DNA of 64,000 bases, taken from assembly GCF_002142215.1 (NCBI RefSeq), contig NZ_NAST01000001.1, forward strand, positions 153,704-217,703, in the 5' to 3' direction. The DNA comes from Gilliamella sp. N-G2 (GTDB lineage Bacteria; Pseudomonadota; Gammaproteobacteria; Enterobacterales; Orbaceae). Under the pieces are notes generated by a model, which was given only the letters and a program-made list of their open reading frames with translations, was not told the DNA's origin and ran no database searches. Shown here piece after piece: positions 30,639-39,013 of this stretch (its first letter is position 1; the number at the start of each line of letters is the position of its first letter). The position numbers and the translations under genes were made by a program.

Positions 30639-31949
30639 ATGACAACGCAAACTTTCACTGATTTACAGTTAGATGATATTTTAATTGAAAACCTTCAAGT
30701 GCAAAACATTCACGAACCCACCGCAATTCAAGCACAAACCATTCCAGTAGCTTTAGACGGTAAAGATGTTTTGGGGTCGGCGCCGACAGGTACCGGTAAA
30801 ACGTTAGCCTTTCTCATTCCAGCCGTTCAGCATTTACTTGATTTTCCACGTCGAAAACCAGGGCCACCAAGAGTTTTAATTTTAGCCCCTACTCGTGAAT
30901 TAACCATGCAAATAGCTGAACAAGCCAAGTTACTTACCGAGTCAACTCACCTAAGTATAGCTACGATTACCGGTGGTGTTGCTTATATGAACCATGCTGA
31001 AGTATTTAGTAAAAATCAAGATATTGTCATAGCCACTACTGGTCGATTATTACAGTATATTAAAGAAGAAAACTTCGATTGTCGTGCAGTTGAAATGTTA
31101 ATATTGGACGAAGCAGACCGTATGTTAGATATGGGATTTGCTCAGGATGTGGAAACTATTTCGGCTGAAACTCGCTGGCGAAAACAAACCCTACTGTTTT
31201 CAGCAACATTAGAGGGTGAAGGTTTACACAGTTTTGCTAATCGTATTCTTAACGAACCAGTTGAAATTAATGCCGATCCTTCGCGAAAAGAACGAAAAAA
31301 GATTTTACAATTCTATTATCGTGCCGATGATTTGACTCACAAAGTGGCATTATTAACACACTTGTTGAAACAAGAGGAAGTTAAAAAAACCATTGTCTTT
31401 GTGCGTAAACGTGAACGAGTGCATGAATTAGTATCATTACTGCATCAAGCTGATATTCATAGTTGTTATTTAGAGGGTGAAATGGTGCAAGCCAAACGTA
31501 ATGAAGCCATTAAACGAATGAATAATAACAGCGTTAATGTACTGGTCGCCACTGATGTTGCTGCTAGAGGAATTGATATTGATGATATTACTCATGTCAT
31601 TAATTTCGATGCACCTAAAACAGCCGATGTATATTTACACCGAATTGGGCGCACCGCAAGAGCAGGAAAAAAAGGTACCGCCATTATGCTCGTTGAAGCT
31701 CACGATAATGAATTATTACAGAAAATTGAACGTTATATTCGTGAACCAATCAAATTAAGAACCATTGATGAACTACGTCCAAAAACCAAAGCCCCAAAAC
31801 CGGTGACTAAAAAGAAACCTTCGCAAAAAACTAAACAAAAAAACGCAGCTAAAAAACAAGAAGAAACGAAAAAGAAAAAAGTAAAACAACGTCACCGAGA
31901 TACTAAAAATAAAGGAAAACCCAATAAAATGATAATTAAAACCGAATAA
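30639..31949 (+). CDS. srmB: ATP-dependent RNA helicase SrmB
   Basis: DEAD-box helicase for early 50S ribosome assembly. Q motif and GSAPTGTGKT (motif I), PTRELTMQ (Ia), TGRLLQYI, LDEADRMLDMG (II), FSATLEG (III), ATDVAARGIDI (V) and HRIGRTARAGKKG (VI). The basic tail of about 70 Lys-rich residues ends RHRDTKNKGKP, as in E. coli SrmB. The start MTTQTFTDLQ is chosen because GGAAGAG lies 4 nt upstream; the frame is open to 30606. The leader contains an AACCT/AAGGTT hairpin near 30470. Confidence 0.94.
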   Translation: MTTQTFTDLQLDDILIENLQVQNIHEPTAIQAQTIPVALDGKDVLGSAPTGTGKTLAFLIPAVQHLLDFPRRKPGPPRVLILAPTRELTMQIAEQAKLLTESTHLSIATITGGVAYMNHAEVFSKNQDIVIATTGRLLQYIKEENFDCRAVEMLILDEADRMLDMGFAQDVETISAETRWRKQTLLFSATLEGEGLHSFANRILNEPVEINADPSRKERKKILQFYYRADDLTHKVALLTHLLKQEEVKKTIVFVRKRERVHELVSLLHQADIHSCYLEGEMVQAKRNEAIKRMNNNSVNVLVATDVAARGIDIDDITHVINFDAPKTADVYLHRIGRTARAGKKGTAIMLVEAHDNELLQKIERYIREPIKLRTIDELRPKTKAPKPVTKKKPSQKTKQKNAAKKQEETKKKKVKQRHRDTKNKGKPNKMIIKTE

Positions 31950-32073
31950 TAATTTGCTTATCATAGGTTAAACTAATGAAATCAATCGCTGATAACAACT
32001 TGGCGTATTGTCATAGATTGCTATAATGCACTGCATAGAAAATATAAATATTCGTTACACAAGGAGACATTTT

Positions 32074-32676
32074 ATGACATTAGTAACTCGTAAAGCACCA
32101 GATTTTACTTCAGCAGCGGTGCTGGGTTCTGGTGAGATTGTGAATAATTTTAATTTAGCTGAGCATATCAAAGGTAAATATGCTGTTGTATTTTTCTGGC
32201 CTATGGATTTTACTTTTGTATGCCCTTCTGAAATTATTGCATTTGATCATCGTTTAGAAGAGTTCAAAAAACGTGGTGTTGAAGTAATTGGTGTCTCTAT
32301 GGATTCTGAATATGTTCATAATGCATGGCGAAACACGCCACAAGATAAAGGTGGTATTGGTGAAGTAAAATTCCCAATCGTAGCTGACATTAAACATAGT
32401 ATTATGCAAGACTACGGTGTTGAACATCCTGAAGCTGGAGTTGCGCTTCGTGCTTCATTCTTTATCGATAAAACCGGTGTGGTGCGTCACGAAACCATTA
32501 ATGATTTACCAATTGGTCGTAACATTGATGAAATGCTACGTATTGTGGATGCTTTCCAATTCCATGAGGAACATGGTGAAGTATGTCCTGCACAATGGAC
32601 TAAAGGCAAACAAGGTATGCAAGCAAATCCAAATGGTGTTGCTAGCTACTTAAAACAACATGCTAAAGAAATCTAA
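32074..32676 (+). CDS. Typical 2-Cys peroxiredoxin (AhpC/Prx1 type)
   Basis: Thiol peroxidase reducing H2O2 and organic peroxides in the cytoplasm. Peroxidatic Cys50 in DFTFVCPSE, resolving Cys in HGEVCPAQW, the GGIG motif (DKGGIGEVKFP) and a C-terminal YLKQHAKEI helix, features of robust versus sensitive Prx1 proteins. The ATG at 32074 follows AAGGAG with ideal spacing; the 16-codon extension upstream is not conserved. 200 aa. No ahpF next to it, so the reductant is probably thioredoxin. Confidence 0.92.
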   Translation: MTLVTRKAPDFTSAAVLGSGEIVNNFNLAEHIKGKYAVVFFWPMDFTFVCPSEIIAFDHRLEEFKKRGVEVIGVSMDSEYVHNAWRNTPQDKGGIGEVKFPIVADIKHSIMQDYGVEHPEAGVALRASFFIDKTGVVRHETINDLPIGRNIDEMLRIVDAFQFHEEHGEVCPAQWTKGKQGMQANPNGVASYLKQHAKEI

Positions 32677-32724
32677 CCATTTTTTGACACTAAGTAATAA
32701 TATTCTTACTTTCTTTCTGACTTT

Positions 32725-32750
32725 AACCGGAGTTTATCTCCGGTTTTTTT
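32725..32750 (+). terminator. Terminator of the peroxiredoxin gene
   Basis: 8-bp stem AACCGGAG / CTCCGGTT around TTTAT, followed by T7. Confidence 0.9.
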
Positions 32751-32807
32751 ATTTCTATAAACGCTAAAATAATTTATCTAAATAAAAGTTTAATCATTAA
32801 TTGTTTA

Positions 32808-33140
32808 TTAATGACCAGAAATATTAGAGAAAAGATTGATAATTACCACGCCAAATATAATAAACCCCATACCAATTAATGCGGCAAGATCTAATGATTG
32901 CTTTAAGAAGATCCAGGCGATTAAACTGATGATAATAATCCCTATTCCTGACCAAATTGCATAAGCTATGCCCACAGGTATAGTTTTCAAGGCTAGCGAT
33001 AGAATATAGAAAGAGGCACTATAACCGATTATGGTGATAATCGAAAAAACCAAGTTGGTAAAACCATTAGATAGTTTTAATGAAGATGTTGCAATGACCT
33101 CACAGATAATTGCCCCCAAAAGTAGTAGATATGCGTTCAT
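32808..33140 (-). CDS. emrE: SMR-family multidrug efflux transporter EmrE-like
   Basis: Four-helix proton-coupled antiporter for quaternary ammonium and aromatic cations. Essential Glu14 is present in [16 protein letters not shown]2-TM3 carry [12 protein letters not shown] and [14 protein letters not shown], and TM4 ends VVIINL. 110 aa, as in E. coli EmrE. AAAGAG lies before the ATG. Confidence 0.9.
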   Translation of the reverse strand: MNAYLLLLGAIICEVIATSSLKLSNGFTNLVFSIITIIGYSASFYILSLALKTIPVGIAYAIWSGIGIIIISLIAWIFLKQSLDLAALIGMGFIIFGVVIINLFSNISGH

Positions 33141-33596
33141 ATGATTACTCTTTAATAAGTTAAAATTTTAATCAATAGGATATAGACTCGTTGTGGTACA
33201 TTTTTATAGAGTATTGCGATATTAAAATGCGCTAAATAGATTATGATTTATGGAATATTACAACTGTTAATGGTGGTTTAGGTACCTACTAATAAATGAT
33301 TAGCTTAAATGCCCATATATAAAATATAACCAACATCGGCTATTGCTGTTTATTATACCTAAAAATAAGGAACTTGCAGTCTCTTTTATTAATGTAGAGT
33401 GATTAACGTCAGCAAATTAGCTGATTTTTTAGACAGAAATTTTACTAAACTTGAATACTCTATTCATTTTAATGTTCATCTATTTCAATATCAGACAATA
33501 TAAATTGCTAAAAAAGTAATAAAATCTTTCATATAGTGCTAGTGTAGTTATGGTTATAATTTATAACATTTCTTAAAAATCTTAATATTTCATTAA

Positions 33597-33851
33597 TTAG
33601 AAAAACACTCCTCAAAGGTTAAGTCTATCAAGGGTGATGTAGTTATTTATAACACCGATGATATTGTAACTCGATCATTTATTACTAACGTTACGCCTTT
33701 AATAATTGGATATAGTAAAAATAGAACAATGAAAAAATCAACAAATGATTTATCAACAATAACTATAATGACAGATATCGTCTCATCAATTCCAATAGAA
33801 ACTTTTAGTGATCAGATTAATTTTATAGCAATTGTTTTTTGCGGTAGCTAA
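33597..33851 (+). pseudogene. Orphan 3' fragment of an unknown gene
   Basis: The frame opens after a stop at 33594 with no usable start and codes for 84 residues of protein-like sequence (GDVVIYNTDDIVTRSF, then STITIMTDIVSSIPIETFSD) ending FCGS-stop. It looks like the tail of a deleted gene. The rest of 33141-33596 is AT-rich without a supported gene. Confidence 0.3.
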
Positions 33852-33891
33852 AAATGATGTAGTAAGTTCAGTTTAAAATTCACTGGAACAG

Positions 33892-34446
33892 TTATAATGT
33901 TGTTATGCGCTTTAGCTTCGGCGAGTTGGAATTTATATCCTTTTTTTCTTTTTTTGATAATTCAACACCAATTTCATGCTGAATAGAGACTTTTTCACTA
34001 TGAGAAAAATATGGTTGAAATCTATCAGAAAAAAATAAATCAACACCATCAATTGAAATACATGGTATAACAGTATCAGTATTGATTAAAAAAATATTCT
34101 CTCCATCTGATTTAACTTTTGCATGTATTTTATTCAAGGCTTGTTGTTTATTAATCAATGTATCTGTCTTAGAATTTACTGAAACAATTTGATTATGGTT
34201 TATGATAAAATTATCTGTCTTTCCGTCATAATAACAGTTGAATGTTGGTCTTTTACTTAACCAACCCTGAATCTCTTGACAGATAAAAAGTATTTCGTCT
34301 TTACCTAGTTGGATAGGTTTAGGGAATAAAAGAGTTTCATCTTTTATCCAGCTATCTAGAGTAGTTCTATCACAACCTAACGCTTCAGCAAGTACATAAA
34401 TGCTAATAGTATTTGATGATTCAATATAGCTCGATAATGTTTTCAT
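33892..34446 (-). CDS. Hypothetical protein with N-terminal helix-turn-helix-like segment
   Basis: 184 aa. The first 60 residues (SIYVLAEALGCDRTTLDSWIKD) look like a MerR/AlpA-style winged helix that would recognise DNA. The middle (about 65-165) is beta-rich, and the tail is charged (SKKEKKDINSNSPKLKR). Ribosome site weak (GCGGT). It stands alone in decayed accessory DNA; family not recognised. May be a regulator left from a mobile element. Confidence 0.45.
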   Translation of the reverse strand: MKTLSSYIESSNTISIYVLAEALGCDRTTLDSWIKDETLLFPKPIQLGKDEILFICQEIQGWLSKRPTFNCYYDGKTDNFIINHNQIVSVNSKTDTLINKQQALNKIHAKVKSDGENIFLINTDTVIPCISIDGVDLFFSDRFQPYFSHSEKVSIQHEIGVELSKKEKKDINSNSPKLKRITTL

Positions 34447-34875
34447 AAAAATACCGCTGACAAAAATACAATTAATTTACTATATACGCTATATTATTAT
34501 AAAATGGAAATATTACTATATTTATTCAACATAAATCACCGCCTTACCATAAACTCAACTCTTTCGCTGAAATATTTTGCATTATAATAAATAGCCCGAC
34601 CAGTCATTCTAAACCTAGACAAAGATATTTCAATAAGATCAGGATGAGCATTTAAACTCTCATTTTATAACAGTGCAGCAGCAAGTCGAAAACTTTAAGA
34701 TAATATTGTGATAATAATTTGGTTTTATAGCTGCTTCTTCTATGCTTTGTATTGGTTGTTTGGTTAGTTATTTGGCTGCTTAATTTTATCTTTCAACTAT
34801 TTTCTATTTAGCTAAAATAGCTGTTATTAGACCGAATAGCTCTAATTTTTAATATTTCTTAAATTGGAGAAGGCA

Positions 34876-35044
34876 ATGGCTTATCTTGGAATATCTACAT
34901 TTGCATCCAACAAAATTAACAGATACCTGCTTATGCAATGCTATCGTGATTAACGAACCTAAACAGCATTCCCCATTACAACAACTATTTAAAATAAACG
35001 GCAATAAAAGATTATTGTTAACGATATTGATTGATGCTTTATAA
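34876..35044 (+). pseudogene. Frameshifted small ORF, unknown
   Basis: GGAGAAGG precedes the ATG at 34876, but this frame stops after 28 codons. The neighbouring frame (WLILEYLHLHPTKLTD, then NEPKQHSPLQQLFKIN) is open from before the ATG to 35044. Consistent with a one-base lesion in a small gene. The surrounding gaps 34447-34875 and 35045-35300 show no other supported feature. Confidence 0.3.
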
Positions 35045-35300
35045 AATAGCTTATTTTTTGTAAAAATTATTAGGGAATCTATAGCATGTTCCGCTATTTA
35101 AAAAATATAGTGACCTAAAAGTAGGCTTTTGCAAAATTTAACTTGATTTTGATAGTGGCGAATTGCATCAATCTTATACTGGCTAAACAGATTCATGGCG
35201 TTAATCAAAAATATAGATACAACATGACTAAATACTATTACAATAGCCTTTTATTTAAAAAAATTTCTCCACCTTAATTATGGAGTTACCGAATTAAAAG

Positions 35301-35672
35301 ATGGAACAAGAAGCACGATTTTTTGCTACAACAATAAACTGTTATACCGAAAATGACGTCTTGATTATTGGTATCGGTAACCATCCGACATCCCCCGACC
35401 GTTATTTAATTATTTCGCGTTTTGATGATGGTGAAATTGATGATTCAATAGCTATACAAACCAACAAATCAACCATGGAAGTCGCAAATGCAATCAACTA
35501 TCTGTTACTCGAAAAAAATGCCCTAACCGTAGAAATAAAGGCGGATAAACAACATCTAGTCGGCGAACAAAAACTGATCGCTGAATTTGCTGATCAAGAT
35601 ATCGCCTTATTAGAAGAATATATTAAAAATATTTTTCTCGATAGTTCTGTTAATATCTCAATCGAGATCTAA
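35301..35672 (+). CDS. Imm10-like immunity protein (orphan)
   Basis: 123 aa, acidic. The pattern FFATTINCYTENDVLIIGIG, then PDRYLIISRFDDGEIDD, then a C-terminal helix-strand half resembles the Imm10 family, whose members neutralise polymorphic (contact or type VI) toxins. That family match is from memory of its pattern and is tentative. No toxin gene is adjacent, and fragments on both sides suggest loss of the partner. A weak AAAAG lies before the ATG, with GGAG further up. Confidence 0.4.
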   Translation: MEQEARFFATTINCYTENDVLIIGIGNHPTSPDRYLIISRFDDGEIDDSIAIQTNKSTMEVANAINYLLLEKNALTVEIKADKQHLVGEQKLIAEFADQDIALLEEYIKNIFLDSSVNISIEI

Positions 35673-36160
35673 TATGGCATGTAATCTTTAATTAAAATAA
35701 TCAGTTATGCAAATCAGAATATAAAACTTTATATTATCCTAGATGAAAACATAGCGACAGATGACATTTCGACAAGCTTTAGCTAACATACGCTGGCTAT
35801 CATCTGCCCAGAATCATTGGATTATAATCAGAATATTTCCACTACGATAAAATCTATTACTTACTATCAAGTGCCACTGCAACAGATTATTAAGCATGCA
35901 GTTATTGTTTATATTACATCTATTAAGATGGTGTTGAGGTGTAACGCAACATATCATTAATTAAAAATGTACTAAACACCTGATGAGCTAGATGATAATG
36001 AACATGGTAAAACAATTAAATTATAAACACTTTCTGTGATTAAGTTTGTAGGTTGAAACGGTATTTGTTTAATAGAGAGCTTCATTGGCGAAATAAATTC
36101 AAAAACTAGAATAACCAGTTCTTTAGTTAAATTTAGTGGTGACTTGTAGCAAAAATTCAG
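35673..36160. other. AT-rich gap with no supported gene
   Basis: Only short, broken open frames are present, for example SFIGEINSKTRITSSLVKFS on the plus strand near 36080-36145. I see nothing that can be named. Confidence 0.5.
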
Positions 36161-36388
36161 TTAAACAAAAATAATGATAATAATTTTGATAAGTTCTAAA
36201 CCGTCACCGCTACCACATAGATTGCAGGAATAAGTACCGTAACCACTTTTATTATCAAACCAGAATCTATCTTTACCACCAAAGATAGGGCTAGGGTAAT
36301 GTTTACCATTACCCACCTCAATACCTAATTAACTAAAGATTGATTCCCATTTGCCTATCGCTTCGGCTGTAATTTCGTTTATTTTCAT
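36161..36388 (-). pseudogene. P4-type primase zinc-ribbon fragment
   Basis: A good ribosome site (AAGGGGACAGTA) precedes ATG and KINEITAEAIGKWESIF, then an in-frame TAA, then LGIEVGNGKHYPSPIFGGKDRFWF and GTYSCNLCGSGDGLELIK. This is the N-terminal zinc-binding domain of phage P4 alpha-like primase-helicases (expected CPxCGGxDRF and CNxCGxGDG). The first Cys pair has changed to Ser and Phe, a stop has entered, and the primase and helicase parts are gone. A clear relic of a P4-like satellite replication gene. Confidence 0.7.
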
Positions 36389-36398
36389 TACTGTCCCC

Positions 36399-36773
36399 TT
36401 AATGGACTGTCGCGTTAGATTCAGCTTTGATATCTTCGGCTAAATCAATAAACAATGATGAAAGCAATTCTTGCCCGAATAGAGTTAATGAAATAGGTTT
36501 ATCTGCGCTTTCTGTGTACATGTCTTTTAACATTCCATAAGTGCGATTTAATCCCTCACTTTCACCAAAATCCTCAATTAAACATTGCTTAAGATTGATA
36601 TTTAAACCTAAGACTATTAAATCTTTATTAATATCAATCTTGATACCCTCATGAATAAATACCTGACTATCATTTTTGTTAATCTGCTCAATTAAAAACA
36701 AACCTGCTACTATCGCCATAGTTGAATCAACGATGATATGGTGAATTGCGGTTATTTTTTGATTATTATTCAT
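36399..36773 (-). CDS. Hypothetical protein of the P4-like replication operon
   Basis: 124 aa, mildly acidic, alpha/beta, starting NNNQKITAIHHIIVDSTMAIVAGLF. AAGGAAG lies 9 nt before the ATG. It sits between a small upstream ORF and the broken primase with 10-15 bp gaps, the position of small host-takeover ORFs in P4-like elements. No recognised domain. Confidence 0.5.
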   Translation of the reverse strand: MNNNQKITAIHHIIVDSTMAIVAGLFLIEQINKNDSQVFIHEGIKIDINKDLIVLGLNINLKQCLIEDFGESEGLNRTYGMLKDMYTESADKPISLTLFGQELLSSLFIDLAEDIKAESNATVH

Positions 36774-36787
36774 TATCGTTAACTTCC

Positions 36788-37117
36788 TTAATCATTAAGT
36801 TTATCGTCGAGTAAATTAATTTGATTGGAAGCAAAGCAAGCAACATTTTTTAATTGTGCTAACAAGTAACCAATGTCGCGTGTATCGTCTTTAAATTGTT
36901 GTTCCTCATATTCTTCACATTCAGAAGCCCAAAACAACAAATTACCAATAGCACCGATTCCCCATATAATTGATTGTCTAAGTTCCTCTAAGTGTGCTTT
37001 TGCGTGTAATAAGTTTTGTGGTTGAATATCAGCCTGATATAAATTCAAGACAGATAAAAGGTTAGTTAGGTCATATTGCCCATTTTTAGGGCATAGGGTA
37101 TCATTACTATTAGCCAT
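36788..37117 (-). CDS. Hypothetical protein of the P4-like replication operon
   Basis: 109 aa starting ANSNDTLCPKNGQYDL, helical after residue 35 (LHAKAHLEELRQSI, then FKDDTRDIGYLLAQLKN). AGAGG lies 8 nt before this ATG. The open frame continues 98 codons upstream, but that part is antisense to a better-supported repressor gene and its Ser/Cys-rich composition is not protein-like. First gene of the operon, divergent from the Arc-type repressor. Confidence 0.55.
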   Translation of the reverse strand: MANSNDTLCPKNGQYDLTNLLSVLNLYQADIQPQNLLHAKAHLEELRQSIIWGIGAIGNLLFWASECEEYEEQQFKDDTRDIGYLLAQLKNVACFASNQINLLDDKLND

Positions 37118-37150
37118 AATCATTACCTCTTTTAATGTTATTGTGGTTAG

Positions 37151-37250
37151 ATCCCTCGATAGTGTTCCACCACTTCGAGGGATTGATTTTTTGGTCGTTA
37201 CCATTATAATGGTCGTTACCATGTAATTATAATAATATAGGGTAAGTACC
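37151..37250. promoter_or_regulatory. Divergent control region: hairpin plus three repressor operators
   Basis: Three 10-bp sites of form GGTNNNTACC lie at 37193-37202 (GGTCGTTACC), 37211-37220 (identical) and 37241-37250 (GGTAAGTACC, touching the repressor ATG). TATAAT lies between the first two (37205-37210). A 9-bp inverted repeat ATCCCTCGA / TCGAGGGAT (37151-37159 with 37175-37183) lies in the leader of the opposing operon. This is the arrangement of an autoregulated Arc/Mnt switch. Confidence 0.6.
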
Positions 37251-37424
37251 ATGTCAACACCAAAAGAAAAAAGATCACCACAATACCAAATGCGGTTAAC
37301 TGAAGAATTCAGGCAACAGCTAGAAGAAGAAGCTGCAAAAGATGGCGATACAAATTTAGCAACTTGGATAAAGAGGGTTTTAAGAAAAGAATTGCAATCA
37401 AGAGGAATCACTCCAAAAGCATAA
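37251..37424 (+). CDS. Arc-type ribbon-helix-helix repressor
   Basis: 57 aa. STPKEKRSPQYQMRLTEEF forms the DNA-contacting ribbon (QYQMRL). Two helices follow (RQQLEEEAAKDG, NLATWIKRVLRKEL), matching the Arc/MetJ fold. The ATG directly abuts an operator-like GGTAAGTACC, so binding would block its own transcription. Divergent from the P4-like replication genes, which it probably also represses. Its last 17 bp overlap the convergent 46-aa ORF. Confidence 0.75.
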   Translation: MSTPKEKRSPQYQMRLTEEFRQQLEEEAAKDGDTNLATWIKRVLRKELQSRGITPKA

Positions 37425-37548
37425 CTAAAATTCGTTCAAACGCTTCCAAATCTACCCATGTTTTTAACCCTGCGTTATTATAAGAACGTGCTTTAAACGC
37501 GTTACGCTTTGGCACGAGTTCAATGCTTTTGATTAGTTCTGTTGACAT
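37408..37548 (-). CDS. Small hypothetical protein (46 aa)
   Basis: AAGG lies 7 nt before an ATG and STELIKSIELVPKRNAFKAR, then GLKTWVDLEAFERIL. Basic and compact, the size of satellite-phage accessory ORFs. Its 3' end overlaps the convergent repressor gene. Translation signals are good; function unknown. Confidence 0.5.
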   Translation of the reverse strand: MSTELIKSIELVPKRNAFKARSYNNAGLKTWVDLEAFERILVMLLE

Positions 37549-37589
37549 TGATATACCTTAATTAATTGATTTTAGTGATTGAATATATG

Positions 37590-37615
37590 GGCAACTGTGG
37601 CAAGTTGCCTTTTTT
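37590..37615 (+). terminator. Terminator of the repressor transcript
   Basis: Stem GGCAACT / AGTTGCC (37590-37596 with 37603-37609) followed by T6 on the plus strand. It would end the repressor mRNA after reading antisense across the 46-aa ORF. Confidence 0.75.
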
Positions 37616-37616
37616 A

Positions 37617-38144
37617 TTAAATCAATTCTGGTTGATATTTTTTCCATAGTGCTTGCTCTTCTGCTATCAAATTAGCTTTCCATTTTTTACAAGCTTCTAA
37701 ATTGCGTCCTCTTCTGCTTGATTCAACAAGATATTCTTTTTCACGTTTAGCATAATCATTTAAGAAAGACCAAGGCACACCATAAGCACCCGTTTTACGA
37801 ATTGCTGGAATAACTTCACCAAATACCCAATTACTAAATCTATAGGCAAATGTTCCTTGCTGAGTCGCCTTTCTACTTCGTGAAATGAGTTTATAAAATC
37901 CTGATTCTGAAACTATGGCATAAATTGGATTACCGCTATTTTCGTAACTTAAAGTTACAGTATTCCGTTCATGCTCATTTAATGACATTAATGCTTTTCT
38001 TGAGTTTGTAATTTCCAATGCTTTTGCAATATCAATAGCTATAAACCAAGGTTCACCCAAATAAGTGATAATTCGTACTTTGATGCCATCAAATTTTATG
38101 ATGCTTAATTCATCTTGTTTAACTATTATCTTAGTAGCTTCCAT
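37617..38144 (-). CDS. BRO-N domain phage antirepressor-like protein
   Basis: About 175 aa. BRO-N fold: FDGIKVRIITYLGEPWFIAIDIAKALEI, then EHERNTVTL, IYAIVSESGFYKLI and FRFSNWVFGEVIPAIRKTGAYG-like sequence. The C-terminal region is not the usual KilA-C or ANT domain. The ATG at 38144 (GAGG 9 nt upstream) is preferred over a frame start inside the preceding gene. It overlaps the AlpA-like gene by 14 bp. Such proteins relieve repression in phages and satellites. Confidence 0.75.
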   Translation of the reverse strand: MEATKIIVKQDELSIIKFDGIKVRIITYLGEPWFIAIDIAKALEITNSRKALMSLNEHERNTVTLSYENSGNPIYAIVSESGFYKLISRSRKATQQGTFAYRFSNWVFGEVIPAIRKTGAYGVPWSFLNDYAKREKEYLVESSRRGRNLEACKKWKANLIAEEQALWKKYQPELI

Positions 38145-38418
38145 TGGCAAATCCTCGGCGTTTAGTAGGTTGATTAATTTTTTCAACTACTGGCGGATTA
38201 TCGATCCAGTGAAGTAATTCCACTAATGACCAACCGCATGAGTTAGCACCTAATGATTTTCTTAATGGATATTTACCGTCTTTCTCAAGTTGCCATGCTG
38301 TTGAACGGGCGATACTAGTAATTTTGTATCTCTCATTTTCACGAACAAGGCGATCATATTGGATACCATATTTATCCCTAATGACTTTGTGTTGTTCAGG
38401 TGTGATTGAATATGACAT
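38131..38418 (-). CDS. AlpA-family phage regulator
   Basis: 95 aa with ITSIARSTAWQLEKDGKYPLRKSLGANSCGW and VELLHWIDNPPVV, the signature of AlpA/CP4-57 regulatory proteins (MerR-like winged helix that activates excision genes of satellites). A full AGGAGG stands before the ATG. Middle gene of a tight minus-strand cluster. Confidence 0.82.
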   Translation of the reverse strand: MSYSITPEQHKVIRDKYGIQYDRLVRENERYKITSIARSTAWQLEKDGKYPLRKSLGANSCGWSLVELLHWIDNPPVVEKINQPTKRRGFANGSY

Positions 38419-38428
38419 TGAAAGCCTC

Positions 38429-38608
38429 CTACTGTACTCGGTTGCTTTCTAAGTAGGTTTTAACCTCAGCCATATCGTAAACGACGCGACGTTTACCTAC
38501 TTTTAAACCTTTTGGGAAGTTTGGATCATAGCGTAATGTGTTTTTAGCACAGCCTAAAATTAACGCCAGTTCGTCAAGAAAATAGTATTTTGGAGTGTTT
38601 AATTGCAT
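38429..38608 (-). CDS. Short excisionase/AlpA-like DNA-binding protein (59 aa)
   Basis: YYFLDELALILGCAKNTLRY is a helix-turn-helix. Then KGLKVGKRRVVYDMAEVKTYL is a wing and helix in the Xis/AlpA manner. GAGGTAAACA precedes the ATG. Its stop overlaps the ribosome site of the next gene, so the two are coupled. Confidence 0.7.
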   Translation of the reverse strand: MQLNTPKYYFLDELALILGCAKNTLRYDPNFPKGLKVGKRRVVYDMAEVKTYLESNRVQ

Positions 38609-38739
38609 TGTTTACCTCAATAAGTTTGTTTGTGTTTAACTAAAGAGGTAATTATTGAGATTTTTATCGGAAATGCTCCGCACGCGGAATCATAGTTTGG
38701 CTTGCGGAACAAATTTTATTGATTTAGTTAGCTAACTTT

Positions 38740-38868
38740 TTATTTACCTTTAGGTTTACTAGGTTTTACGTCTGGTCTATTTCCTGGTGTATCCTTGTTA
38801 TCTCGTTGACGTTGATCTGGTTTACCTGTTGATGGAACAATTCGTTTTGGACCTGGTTTAAGAGCCAT
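38740..38868 (-). CDS. Small basic protein (42 aa), unknown
   Basis: AAGGAGAACTAT precedes ATG and ALKPGPKRIVPSTGKPDQ, then RPDVKPSKPKGK. Rich in Lys, Pro, Arg and Asp with no hydrophobic core, probably disordered and nucleic-acid binding. The ribosome site is strong. Upstream 38640-38739 contains the inverted motif TCCGC-GT-GCGGA, which may be an operator or weak terminator. Confidence 0.5.
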   Translation of the reverse strand: MALKPGPKRIVPSTGKPDQRQRDNKDTPGNRPDVKPSKPKGK

Positions 38869-39013
38869 ATAGTTCTCCTTAAAGTTTAAGAGGAAAAATC
38901 CTCTACATAAATATATATTATGCTAGACAAGTTATCAAGAAAGGGGGGCAATTTTCAATAATTCACTCATTATTGAGACTCAGCCTTAGTAAAATAGAAT
39001 GCTATATCATGAT

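Noticed and set aside
37118..37411. N-terminal extension of the 109-aa protein at 36788-37117
   Set aside because: Antisense to the Arc-type repressor and its operators, Ser/Cys-rich, and a good ribosome site precedes the internal ATG at 37117.
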